The notes under the pieces are model-generated. The model did no database searches, had not been told where the DNA came from, and worked only from the letters and a program-made list of their open reading frames with translations. This document shows, in pieces, positions 1 through 6,726 of a stretch of DNA of 11,470 nt (the first letter of the stretch is position 1; the number at the start of each line of letters is the position of its first letter). The stretch is taken from assembly GCA_030637945.1 (NCBI GenBank), contig DAOWFN010000007.1, forward strand, positions 1-11,470. Reading direction: 5' to 3'. The position numbers were made by a program, and so were the translations under genes. The DNA comes from Gammaproteobacteria bacterium (GTDB lineage Bacteria; Pseudomonadota; Gammaproteobacteria; SZUA-229).

Positions 1-1
1 T

Positions 2-811
2 GTAGCTGCATCCACCAGAGAAAAACTGACTGGTGCAGGTTTTGAAGTGGTTGGTTCTTATTCGCCTTACGCCGGTGTTGAAAATATCGTTTTCACTAGT
101 GGTGAACTGAAATCGGCTGCAACTAAATCGGAACGTGGTGGTTACGGTGCTGCAATGCGTGCCTCTGTCACTAAAGTTGGTAGCGGCATTCAGGTTAGTT
201 ATACTAACCCTATTTACTGGGCAAATGCTTATCGCATGGCCAGTAACCTTGATGGTGTTTCAGCAAAGCTGAAATCAGCGCTGGGCAAACAGAAGCAATA
301 TGGTACGGGTGACAAAGAACTGACTGCAGATGATATGCGTAAATATCACTATACGTTCATGATGGAATATTTCGATGATCCGAGTGATCTGGCTAGTTAT
401 GGTGACCACGCAGACGCAGTTAAAGCCGTTGAGAGTAATTTGGCTAGCGGTAAAGCGGGTACATCACAGGTTTACAAGATTAGCCTGGGTAAAGATACTG
501 AAGGTAACGAAATGACTTTGTTTGGTGTTGGCCTGGGTGGTACAGGCGAGAGTGATTGTAGTAGTGATAAATATATCATGGACAAGATCGATAAAAGCGA
601 AATTCGTCATTCAGCACATTTACCGTATGAATTACTGGTCTATGATAATGAAGTTGAAGCCTTATATGGACGTTTCCGTATTGCGGTTAGCTGGCCTCAT
701 TTGCCTATGATGGCAAGTAAAACCGGTGCAACCTTTATGAGCATTATGTGTGCTCCAGATTCCATCAAGGATGCACTGACAGCTGCTGCTGGTGGTAGCG
801 AAGATTTTTAA
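2..811 (+). CDS. Conserved protein of unknown function, paralog 1 (5' end cut off)
   Basis: The reading frame is open from base 2 to a TAA at 809-811, so the gene starts left of the window. The GTG at 47 is internal: the residues before it (ending GAGFEVVG) align with residues 64-70 of the next gene. It is clearly paralogous to that gene. Shared blocks are GFEV-x-G-x-YSPY, RGGY, TKVG, YTNP-x-Y, YHYTF-x-MEYFD, AHLPY-x-LLV, EVEAL, RFRIA and a C-terminal IM-x-x-PD-x-IK with AAGG. The first half faintly recalls the DUF302 fold (a short beta-alpha unit ending in a YTNP-x-Y segment), but I cannot confirm membership. Unlike paralog 2 it has cysteines in the visible region (in SDCSSD and MCAP). Export is inferred only from the paralog, because the N-terminus is missing. 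An intrinsic terminator follows 15 nt after the stop. Function unknown. Confidence 0.85.
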   Translation, partial: VAASTREKLTGAGFEVVGSYSPYAGVENIVFTSGELKSAATKSERGGYGAAMRASVTKVGSGIQVSYTNPIYWANAYRMASNLDGVSAKLKSALGKQKQYGTGDKELTADDMRKYHYTFMMEYFDDPSDLASYGDHADAVKAVESNLASGKAGTSQVYKISLGKDTEGNEMTLFGVGLGGTGESDCSSDKYIMDKIDKSEIRHSAHLPYELLVYDNEVEALYGRFRIAVSWPHLPMMASKTGATFMSIMCAPDSIKDALTAAAGGSEDF

Positions 812-826
812 GTCGATTTGTTTCAA

Positions 827-868
827 TCAAGTTAAAAAAACCCGCGTGAGCGGGTTTTTTTAACTTGA
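827..868. terminator. Intrinsic terminator, probably bidirectional, after paralog 1
   Basis: A perfect 19-bp inverted repeat (827-845 with 850-868) has a 4-nt GTGA loop. Its GC core is CCCGC/GCGGG. Seven A's precede the core and seven T's (855-861) follow it, which gives a U-tract on either strand. It isolates paralog 1 from paralog 2. Confidence 0.93.
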
Positions 869-888
869 GCAGAAGCTCCTTACTATAT

Positions 889-915
889 TTGACAGGACAT
901 GCTCTTGCATATGAT
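889..915 (+). promoter_or_regulatory. Candidate sigma-70 promoter for paralog 2
   Basis: A perfect -35 hexamer TTGACA (889-894) is followed by TATGAT (910-915, 5 of 6 to consensus). The spacer is only 15 nt, shorter than the preferred 17, so this is a candidate. It lies just after the upstream terminator and about 90 nt before the ATG at 1004, a sensible place for an independent promoter. Confidence 0.45.
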
Positions 916-1003
916 CTTGTTTTTGATTACATTATTCTGTCTTTCTCGCTTTTATCTGGTAGACCAAACTAATTGATTTACCAATGGGAGGGGCAATTAA
1001 AAA

Positions 1004-1954
1004 ATGAATATGAGAGAAAATAAAATGTTACAAGTTAAAGCGAAATTGCTAGTTGCTATCGTGGTGGCGATGATGGGACTGGCAAGTGCGGCAGTGCAGG
1101 CTGCTGGAGAAATGAAGCCGTTTATACTGGCCTCCACGACATCAGGCAATGTAAGCGACCAAATTGAAGGGGTGAAAAAGTCCCTTAGTGATAATGGTTT
1201 TGAAGTCGCTGGTGAATATTCACCTTATAGCGCTGCCCATATCATTATTGTTACAAATGATACTTTGAAAAAGATAGCGGCTTCTCATGGGCGTGGTGGT
1301 TATGCTGCTGGCGCTCGTGTTTCTATAACAAAAGTTGGTGAGCAAGTACAGATCGCGTACACCAATCCTACATATATGGCTGCGGCATATCATGTAAAAG
1401 GTGATTCGGATTCTGTCGCAGATGCACTTAAAAAGGCCTTAGGTGCGGTCAAGGAGTTTGGTCCAGCCGATGGCTTGAGTTCAGATGATCTCGATGGCTA
1501 TCATTATACCTTTGGCATGGAATATTTTGATGAGCCATACAACCTGGCTGAATACGATACTTACGAGCAAGCCGTTGCTGCAGTAGAAAAAGGTCTGGCA
1601 GCAAAAGCCGGTGGCGCAACAAAAGTTTACCGTATTGATGTTCCAGGTAAAAAACAAACCTTATTTGGTGTGAGTTTATCATCTGAGGAAACAGGTAATA
1701 AATATATGGATGATACGTTCATCATGACAGAAATTGATTTCAAAGATGTTCGCTCTACTGCGCATCTTCCATATGATGTCTTAGTGACAGGTTCCGAAGT
1801 AGAAGCGCTGCACGCACGTTTCCGTATTGCGATCAACTTCCCAGACCTGAGCATGATGGGTGATCACAGCTTTATGAATATCATGCCTACACCTGATGCA
1901 ATCAAAGAGACTTTGACACAAGCTGCTGGTGGTACTGTTGATAGTGATATCTAA
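1004..1954 (+). CDS. Secreted protein of unknown function, paralog 2
   Basis: 316 residues. The ATG at 1004 is chosen because a strong GGGAGGGG Shine-Dalgarno stretch (986-993) lies upstream, although the spacing is a little long. Residues 1-33 form a Sec signal peptide: a basic start, a hydrophobic core LLVAIVVAMMGLASAAV, and cleavage near VQA/AG. The mature protein has no cysteine and no further membrane segment, so it should be periplasmic or exported. Conserved landmarks shared with the upstream paralog are RGGY (97-100), YTNP (119-122), YHYTFGMEYFD (166-176), AHLPYDVLV (253-261), RFRIA (272-276) and SFMNIMPTPDAI (289-300). The first half weakly resembles DUF302-type domains. The second half matches nothing I can name. 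It is flanked by its own terminator and appears monocistronic. The reading frame is certain; the function is unknown. Confidence 0.93.
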   Translation: MNMRENKMLQVKAKLLVAIVVAMMGLASAAVQAAGEMKPFILASTTSGNVSDQIEGVKKSLSDNGFEVAGEYSPYSAAHIIIVTNDTLKKIAASHGRGGYAAGARVSITKVGEQVQIAYTNPTYMAAAYHVKGDSDSVADALKKALGAVKEFGPADGLSSDDLDGYHYTFGMEYFDEPYNLAEYDTYEQAVAAVEKGLAAKAGGATKVYRIDVPGKKQTLFGVSLSSEETGNKYMDDTFIMTEIDFKDVRSTAHLPYDVLVTGSEVEALHARFRIAINFPDLSMMGDHSFMNIMPTPDAIKETLTQAAGGTVDSDI

Positions 1955-1973
1955 ATAACTTCAGCAATTCTTG

Positions 1974-2004
1974 AAAAAAACCCTGGTTTAAACCAGGGTT
2001 TTTT
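1974..2004. terminator. Intrinsic terminator after paralog 2
   Basis: The palindrome CCCTGGTTTAAACCAGGG (1981-1998) is preceded by seven A's and followed by six T's (1999-2004), 20 nt after the stop. The symmetry lets it work on both strands. It separates paralog 2 from the ilv operon. Confidence 0.93.
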
Positions 2005-2077
2005 CGTCTAAAGTAACTATTTTATCAGCCTTGTCTTCTTTGATACACAATTAATCTGATTTCCTCAAAAAATGTTC

Positions 2078-2106
2078 GTGAAATTTGCTGTGTAACCGTT
2101 TAGAAT
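2078..2106 (+). promoter_or_regulatory. Candidate promoter of the ilvBNC operon
   Basis: GTGAAA (2078-2083, 4 of 6 to the -35 consensus) and TAGAAT (2101-2106, 5 of 6 to the -10 consensus) are separated by 17 nt. Transcription would begin near 2113, leaving a leader of about 100 nt before ilvB. That leader has a T-run (2167-2173) but no convincing terminator stem and no run of Ile/Val/Leu codons, so I do not call an attenuator. Confidence 0.5.
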
Positions 2107-2211
2107 GCACGGTTCGCCTACTAGGTGGAGAATCTGTACGCTCGAAAAAGTGCATGATTTATAAGGTTTTTTTGATAGAAAATTAAATATAGACAGCGAG
2201 ATAGATACAAA

Positions 2212-3906
2212 GTGGAATTAACCGGCGCAGAAATAATCATCGAATGCCTAAAAGCCGAAGATATCGATTACGTATTTGGCTACCCTGGTGGTGCGGTATT
2301 GCACATCTATGATGCTTTTTACAAGCAGGATGATGTGCAGCATATCCTCGTTCGTCATGAGCAGGGTGCTACCCATGCAGCGGATGGTTATGCCAGAGCA
2401 ACCGGCAAGCCTGGTGTGGTTCTCGTTACGTCGGGTCCTGGTGCAACCAATGCTGTCACCGGAATTGCTACTGCATATATGGATTCTATCCCCATGATCG
2501 TTATCACTGGCCAGGTGCCGAAGCATCTGATCGGTAATGATGCTTTCCAGGAAGTTGATTCTGTCGGTATTACTCGCCCGATCGTTAAGCACAACTTTTT
2601 AATTAACGATGTTAACGATATAGCTGAGACCTTTAAGAAAGCATTTTATGTAGCAACTACAGGTCGTCCCGGTCCTGTCGTTATCGATATACCGAAAGAT
2701 ATCACTGCTGAAAAAGTGGCGTTCGAATATCCTTCTGAAATTAATATGCGTTCATACAATCCAGCCGTTGTCGCCGACGAGGGACAGATAAAAAAAGCTG
2801 TTGAGCTTATGGTGAAGGCCGAGCGGCCAATGATCTACTCTGGTGGCGGTGTGATCATAGGCAATGGCTCAGAGCAGCTGAGAACTTTTACCCGTTCATT
2901 AGGTTATCCGATCACGCAAACATTAATGGGTCTGGGGGCATTTCCTGCGAGTGATCCATTATCGGTTGGCATGTTAGGGATGCACGGAACGTATGAAGCC
3001 AATATGGGTATGCACCACAGTGATCTACTCATTGCCATCGGTGCACGTTTTGACGATCGTGTGACAGGGGCCTTAGAAAAATTCTGTCCCGATGCAAAAA
3101 TCATCCATATCGATATCGATCCAGCATCCATATCAAAGAATGTAAAAGTCGATGTGCCTATCGTTGGTGAAGTGACTCAGGTACTGGATGCGGTTAATGC
3201 CTTATTAGAAAAAGCGGCTGAGAAAACGAATAAAGGGGCTATTGAAAAATGGTGGGCGCAGATCAATGAATGGCGTGCACAGGATTGCCTTAAATATGAT
3301 CGCGAAAGTGAGATTATAAAACCGCAGTTTGTTATCGAAGAGTTACACAAAGTGACTAATGGCGACGCGTATATTACTTCTGATGTCGGTCAGCACCAGA
3401 TGTTTGCCGCACAATATTATGGTTTTGATAAACCACGCCGCTGGATAAATTCTGGTGGTTTGGGAACCATGGGTTTCGGCCTGCCTGCGGCATTAGGTGT
3501 GAAACTGGCTTTTCCGAATGAAGAGGTTGCCTGTATTACTGGTGAATCAAGCATACAAATGTGTTTGCAAGAATTGTCGACCTGTAAGCAATATGGTCTA
3601 CCGATAAAAATTATTAACCTGAATAACGGTTATATGGGTATGGTAAGGCAGTGGCAGGAATTCTTTTATGAAAAGCGTTACGCCATGTCGTATTTTGATG
3701 CGCTGCCAGACTTCGTAGCATTGGCTGAAAGTTATGGTCATGTCGGCATCAAGGTAGAAAAAACTGCGGACGTGCGTCCGGCGTTAGAAGAAGCATTCAA
3801 ACAAAAAGATCGTCTGGTATTCCTTGATTTTATTACCGATCGCGAAGAAAACGTTTACCCGATGATTCCGTCTGGTGCAGGCTTAAATGAAATGATCCTG
3901 GTGTAA
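2212..3906 (+). CDS. ilvB: Acetolactate synthase large (catalytic) subunit
   Basis: 564 residues, normal length for the biosynthetic enzyme (also called ilvI). It joins two pyruvates, or pyruvate and 2-oxobutyrate, in the first common step of valine/leucine and isoleucine synthesis, using thiamine diphosphate, Mg2+ and FAD in the cytoplasm. The GTG start gives MELTGAEIIIECLK, the family N-terminus; the ribosome site is weak. The N-terminal domain has GYPGGAVL and the catalytic glutamate E50 in RHEQGA. The central FAD-binding domain carries IGARFDDRVTG. The C-terminal domain has GGLGTMGFGLPAALG and RQWQ. The metal/diphosphate motif reads G444-E-S-S ... N471-N472 instead of the usual GDG/GDGS: the acid is Glu and the next Gly is Ser. 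Glu here occurs, as I recall, in some gammaproteobacterial homologs; the Ser is odder. First gene of ilvBNC. Confidence 0.97.
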   Translation: MELTGAEIIIECLKAEDIDYVFGYPGGAVLHIYDAFYKQDDVQHILVRHEQGATHAADGYARATGKPGVVLVTSGPGATNAVTGIATAYMDSIPMIVITGQVPKHLIGNDAFQEVDSVGITRPIVKHNFLINDVNDIAETFKKAFYVATTGRPGPVVIDIPKDITAEKVAFEYPSEINMRSYNPAVVADEGQIKKAVELMVKAERPMIYSGGGVIIGNGSEQLRTFTRSLGYPITQTLMGLGAFPASDPLSVGMLGMHGTYEANMGMHHSDLLIAIGARFDDRVTGALEKFCPDAKIIHIDIDPASISKNVKVDVPIVGEVTQVLDAVNALLEKAAEKTNKGAIEKWWAQINEWRAQDCLKYDRESEIIKPQFVIEELHKVTNGDAYITSDVGQHQMFAAQYYGFDKPRRWINSGGLGTMGFGLPAALGVKLAFPNEEVACITGESSIQMCLQELSTCKQYGLPIKIINLNNGYMGMVRQWQEFFYEKRYAMSYFDALPDFVALAESYGHVGIKVEKTADVRPALEEAFKQKDRLVFLDFITDREENVYPMIPSGAGLNEMILV

Positions 3907-3947
3907 TTATCGTGGTATACGAAGAAAACAAAACAGAAGCAGTAGAG

Positions 3948-4436
3948 ATGAGACATATCATTTCTATATTATTAGAAAATGAAGCGGGTGCGCTGTCACG
4001 TGTCGCCGGCCTGTTTTCTGCCCGTGCATACAATATTGAATCATTAACCGTGGCGCCTACGGATGACCCATCGTTGTCACGAATGACATTAGTGACAACG
4101 GGCACGGATGAAATCGTAGAGCAGGTTTGTAAGCAACTCAACAAACTGGTCGATGTTGTGAAGTTAGTGAACCTGACTGATGATGTCCATGTCGAGCGAG
4201 AGTTAATACTCATCAAGCTTGTTGCAGAAGACGAACGGCGCGATGAAGTTAAACGCATAATGGATATTTTTCATGGTCATGTTATCGATATGACTGATAC
4301 CACCTACACGGTTGAAGTGACGGGTGATAGTGAAAAAATTGATGCCGTACTAAAAGCGTTAGAGCATATCACCATGCTCGAGGTAGTGCGTTCGGGGCAA
4401 TTAGGTATGGCACGAGGCGACAAGGGCATCGTATAA
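3948..4436 (+). CDS. ilvN: Acetolactate synthase small (regulatory) subunit
   Basis: 163 residues from the ATG at 3948 (also called ilvH). It binds the large subunit, raises its activity and carries the valine feedback site. An N-terminal ACT domain (residues about 3-78) is recognisable from HIISILLENEAGALSRVAGLF, NIESLTVAPTDDPSLSRM and KQLNKLVDVVKL; the C-terminal domain ends in RSGQLGMARGDKGIV. I chose ATG 3948 because it reproduces the family start (MRHIISILLENE) and the length of E. coli IlvH. The frame is open upstream to a GTG at 3912, only 5 nt after ilvB, which would add 12 residues, but no ribosome site supports it. It follows ilvB closely and must be cotranscribed with it. Confidence 0.95.
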   Translation: MRHIISILLENEAGALSRVAGLFSARAYNIESLTVAPTDDPSLSRMTLVTTGTDEIVEQVCKQLNKLVDVVKLVNLTDDVHVERELILIKLVAEDERRDEVKRIMDIFHGHVIDMTDTTYTVEVTGDSEKIDAVLKALEHITMLEVVRSGQLGMARGDKGIV

Positions 4437-4503
4437 CGCGCTGGATTTTTCGACCTTCAACAACAGACAATTAAATTTAAAAACATTTACGGATTAAGTA
4501 AAA

Positions 4504-5520
4504 ATGAATATTTATTACGATAAAGATTGCGATCTTTCTATCATTCAAGGCAAAAAAGTATGCATCATCGGTTATGGCTCGCAAGGTCATGCACATGCAA
4601 ATAACTTACAGGACTCAGGTGTTGATGTTTGTGTGGGGCTGCGTGAAGGCTCTTCATCAGCGGCAAAAGCAGAAGGCGCTGGCATTGCAGTTAAGTCTAT
4701 CGAAGACGGTGTTGCCTGGGCTGACGTGGTTATGATTTTAGCACCTGACGAGCATCAGGCAGCCTTATATAAAGAGCAAATCGAGCCAAATATTAAGCAG
4801 GGTGCTGCAATGGCTTTTGCTCATGGCTTTAATATCCACTTCGAAGCGATTAGCCCTCGTGCTGATCTCGACGTAATCATGATCGCACCAAAAGCACCAG
4901 GCCACACCGTGCGTAGTGAATTTGTTAATGGTGGTGGTATTCCTGATCTGATCGCGGTATCGCAAGATGCTACTGGTAATGCTAAAGATATCGCATTGTC
5001 TTATGCGTCTGCTATCGGTGGTGGTCGTACAGCGATCATCGAAACAACTTTCCGCGAAGAAACAGAAACAGACCTGTTCGGTGAGCAAGCTGTTTTATGT
5101 GGTGGTACAACCGCACTGGTTCAAGCCGGTTTCGAAACTTTAGTAGAGGCGGGTTACGCGCCTGAGATGGCATATTTTGAGTGCTTGCACGAATTGAAAT
5201 TGATCGTAGACCTAATGTATCAGGGTGGCATCGCTGACATGCGTTACTCGATTTCAAACACTGCGGAATATGGTGACGTATCACGTGGTCCGCGTATCGT
5301 TAATGAAAATACCAAAGCCGAGATGAAGAAGATACTCGAAGAGATTCAGAGCGGTCAGTTCGCGAAAGAATTTATTGATGAGATGCACTCTGGTGCAAAA
5401 AATCTTGAAGCTTTACGTAAAAAAGGCCGTGAACATCAGATCGAAAAAGTGGGTGCAGAGTTGCGCTCTATGATGCCATGGATCAAAGCGAACAAGATTG
5501 TTGATAAGGCTAAAAACTAA
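4504..5520 (+). CDS. ilvC: Ketol-acid reductoisomerase, class I, NADPH type
   Basis: 338 residues, the short class I form (E. coli has the long class II form). It converts acetolactate or acetohydroxybutyrate to the dihydroxy acid by Mg2+-dependent alkyl migration and NADPH reduction. The Rossmann motif GYGSQGHAHA lies at residues 23-32. The cofactor loop has R47, S50 and S52, the arrangement associated with NADPH preference. The catalytic set is complete at canonical positions: H107, K130, D190 and E194 (in TDLFGEQ), E226 and E230 (in FECLHE), and S251 (in SISNTAEYGD). The ATG at 4504 gives the family N-terminus MNIYYDKDCDLSIIQGK. It starts 67 nt after ilvN with no terminator between and is followed by a strong terminator, so it is the last gene of the operon. 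Confidence 0.98.
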   Translation: MNIYYDKDCDLSIIQGKKVCIIGYGSQGHAHANNLQDSGVDVCVGLREGSSSAAKAEGAGIAVKSIEDGVAWADVVMILAPDEHQAALYKEQIEPNIKQGAAMAFAHGFNIHFEAISPRADLDVIMIAPKAPGHTVRSEFVNGGGIPDLIAVSQDATGNAKDIALSYASAIGGGRTAIIETTFREETETDLFGEQAVLCGGTTALVQAGFETLVEAGYAPEMAYFECLHELKLIVDLMYQGGIADMRYSISNTAEYGDVSRGPRIVNENTKAEMKKILEEIQSGQFAKEFIDEMHSGAKNLEALRKKGREHQIEKVGAELRSMMPWIKANKIVDKAKN

Positions 5521-5543
5521 TACTGTTTTAGTTGGCTTAATCG

Positions 5544-5574
5544 CAAAAGGGCTGTATGGCCCTTTTGTTATTTT
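5544..5574 (+). terminator. Intrinsic terminator of ilvBNC
   Basis: A 9-bp perfect stem CAAAAGGGC / GCCCTTTTG (5544-5552 with 5559-5567) with a 6-nt loop is followed by a T-rich tail. It lies 23 nt after the ilvC stop. Confidence 0.9.
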
Positions 5575-5596
5575 TATGGGTTTATAAACAATATTT

Positions 5597-5684
5597 TCCG
5601 CAAATGAACGCGAATAAACGCAAATAAAACCTTTAATAATTTTTTTAGAAAGAACATTTGCGTTTATTCGCGTTCATTTGCGGA
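5597..5684. repeat. 29-bp perfect inverted repeat made of 10-bp units
   Basis: The arms 5597-5625 and 5656-5684 are exact reverse complements, separated by a 30-nt AT-rich spacer. From 5599 the left arm reads as three consecutive 10-mers: CGCAAATGAA, CGCGAATAAA, CGCAAATAAA (consensus CGCRAATRAA). It sits between the ilvC terminator and the start of pssA. No tail of T's follows on either side, so it is not a typical terminator. It may be a dispersed intergenic repeat, a binding site for a helically phased protein, or a folded RNA element. I recall similar CGC-x-x-ATGAACGC intergenic repeats in other bacteria but cannot verify a named family. Confidence 0.9.
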
Positions 5685-5702
5685 GAAAGATAATCTTTTA
5701 AA

Positions 5703-5732
5703 TTAGACGATGCAGCGCGACTAGGCTATCCT
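5703..5732 (+). promoter_or_regulatory. Candidate promoter of pssA
   Basis: TTAGAC (5703-5708) and TATCCT (5727-5732) are separated by 18 nt. Both hexamers are imperfect. If correct, transcription would begin almost at the pssA ATG (5739), giving a leaderless message. That agrees with the absence of a Shine-Dalgarno sequence there. Confidence 0.4.
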
Positions 5733-5738
5733 TAACTT

Positions 5739-6506
5739 ATGGAACAACCAGACAAACAACCCGTTAGAAAACGCAACCGCGGTATTTATCTGCTGCCTAA
5801 CCTGATCACCACGGCTGCATTATTTGCTGGTTTTTATGGCATCGTTGCAGCGACGCAAGGCAAGTTTGAACAGGCATCGGTGGCTATTTTCATCGCTATG
5901 ATTTTAGATGCGCTCGATGGTCGCGTTGCGCGCATGACGAATACGCAAAGTGAGTTTGGCGCAGAGTACGATAGCCTCGCTGATATGGGGTCATTTGGTC
6001 TGGCGCCGGCGCTGATCATGTTTGAATGGTCTTTGTCTTCATTAGTGGATGTCAGTTTCACCTTTGGGAAACTTGGTTGGTTGGCCGCTTTTTTATATGT
6101 CGCTTCAGCTGCGTTAAGACTTGCACGATTTAATGTTAAGGCGAGCAATACCGATAAGCGATATTTTCAAGGTCTGCCCAGTCCTGCAGCAGCAGCTGTG
6201 GTGGTCGGTTTTGTCTGGGCATGTTTTGATAACGGGATCGATGGCGCAGATGTCGCGATAATCGCTTTACCGATTATCGTATTTTCTGGTTTGATGATGG
6301 TCAGTAATATTTCCTATTACAGCTTCAAGGATATCGATTTCCATAATAAAGTGCCGTTTATGGCCATGCTGGTCGTGGTGCTTGTTTTTGTGTTTACTGC
6401 GATTGATCCACCGATAACTTTATTTGGATGTTTTATGCTTTATGCTTTGTCAGGTCCTGTGGTTAGTGTTCTTCGACGATTCAGGAAACGAGGCAGAGCT
6501 GAATAG
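5739..6506 (+). CDS. pssA: CDP-diacylglycerol-serine O-phosphatidyltransferase (phosphatidylserine synthase)
   Basis: 255 residues. This integral membrane enzyme makes phosphatidylserine from CDP-diacylglycerol and serine, the precursor of phosphatidylethanolamine. The CDP-alcohol phosphatidyltransferase signature DG-x2-AR-x8-G-x3-D-x3-D is complete: D60, G61, A64, R65, G74, D78, D82. The N-terminus (RKRNRGIYLLPNLITTAALF) and the segment RLARFNV...YFQGLPSPAAA (127-153) are typical of the membrane-embedded PssA type, not the E. coli phospholipase-D-like PssA. Hydrophobic segments are visible at about 18-38, 47-58, 85-96, 113-127, 150-163, 172-189, 206-222 and 226-245. The ATG fits the family start, yet no ribosome site precedes it. 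Its place after ilvC is seen in other proteobacteria such as pseudomonads. No psd gene accompanies it here. Confidence 0.96.
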   Translation: MEQPDKQPVRKRNRGIYLLPNLITTAALFAGFYGIVAATQGKFEQASVAIFIAMILDALDGRVARMTNTQSEFGAEYDSLADMGSFGLAPALIMFEWSLSSLVDVSFTFGKLGWLAAFLYVASAALRLARFNVKASNTDKRYFQGLPSPAAAAVVVGFVWACFDNGIDGADVAIIALPIIVFSGLMMVSNISYYSFKDIDFHNKVPFMAMLVVVLVFVFTAIDPPITLFGCFMLYALSGPVVSVLRRFRKRGRAE

Positions 6507-6517
6507 CCAGTTTGTTT

Positions 6518-6538
6518 AGTACTGGAGTGCCCAGTATT
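6518..6538 (+). other. Hairpin just after pssA
   Basis: AGTACTGG (6518-6525) pairs with CCAGTATT (6531-6538) around a 5-nt loop, with one G-U pair. CCAGT at 6507-6511 could compete for ACTGG (6521-6525). There is no T-tract downstream, so it is not a standard intrinsic terminator. It may stabilise the pssA 3' end. Confidence 0.5.
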
Positions 6539-6548
6539 CGAGCAGGGC

Positions 6549-6577
6549 TTGTATATTTTTGAGCGTATCGTTATAGT
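6549..6577 (+). promoter_or_regulatory. Candidate promoter of the leuA leader
   Basis: TTGTAT (6549-6554, weak -35) and TATAGT (6572-6577, 5 of 6 to the -10 consensus) are separated by 17 nt. Transcription would begin near 6584, just before the leader-peptide ATG at 6588. Confidence 0.45.
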
Positions 6578-6587
6578 AATCTTGAAT

Positions 6588-6698
6588 ATGAAACATTTTG
6601 CACCACAATCCGTTAGCATCGAGCGCACTTCTAATGTGTCAGCTCTGGCTGTGGTCTTGCCATTCCTGTTAGACTCTCAACTTCTCCTCCTGCCTTAG
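6588..6698 (+). CDS. Leucine-rich leader peptide upstream of leuA (putative attenuation peptide)
   Basis: 36 codons from ATG 6588 to TAG 6696-6698. The C-terminal end reads VVLPFLLDSQLLLLP: seven leucines lie within the last 13 residues, and four are consecutive (CTT CTC CTC CTG). This is the layout of amino-acid leader peptides such as E. coli leuL, whose Leu codons sense charged tRNA-Leu and control the downstream leu genes, though the sequence is not that of leuL. The stop is 80 nt before the leuA ATG. The four consecutive Leu codons form the left arm of a hairpin with 6716-6726. No clear Shine-Dalgarno precedes the ATG, which may lie only a few bases after the transcription start. A later in-frame GTG (6636 or 6651) is an alternative start. 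The role is inferred from codon content and position. Confidence 0.72.
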   Translation: MKHFAPQSVSIERTSNVSALAVVLPFLLDSQLLLLP

Positions 6699-6726
6699 GG
6701 CGGATAATGATTCCTGGCGAGGAGAA
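6682..6726 (+). promoter_or_regulatory. Attenuator-type hairpin overlapping the leader-peptide Leu codons
   Basis: TTCTCCTC (6682-6689) pairs with GAGGAGAA (6719-6726), and GCC (6692-6694) pairs with GGC (6716-6718) across a 2-nt bulge: 11 pairs in all. The left arm contains the last Leu codons and nearly reaches the leader stop, so a ribosome stalled or finishing there would block the stem. A run of seven T's (6755-6761) lies 28 nt downstream, but I find no strong stem directly before it. The output could be transcription or translation attenuation. Confidence 0.6.

Noticed and set aside
47..811. GTG at 47 as a true start of the first gene
   Set aside because: The same frame is open to base 2, and the upstream residues align with the paralog, so 47 is internal and the gene is cut by the window edge.
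2105..2164. 19-residue ORF (ATG 2105) as an ilv leader peptide
   Set aside because: Its ATG overlaps the predicted -10 box, so it would not be transcribed from that promoter, and it lacks clustered branched-chain codons.
3833..4258. 141-codon minus-strand ORF across the ilvB/ilvN junction
   Set aside because: It is antisense to two well-supported genes; its low-complexity Ser-rich product is typical of shadow frames.
5597..5684. The inverted repeat as a CRISPR remnant or insertion-sequence end
   Set aside because: There are only two inverted arms with no spacer series, no transposase fragment and no target-site duplication that I can see.
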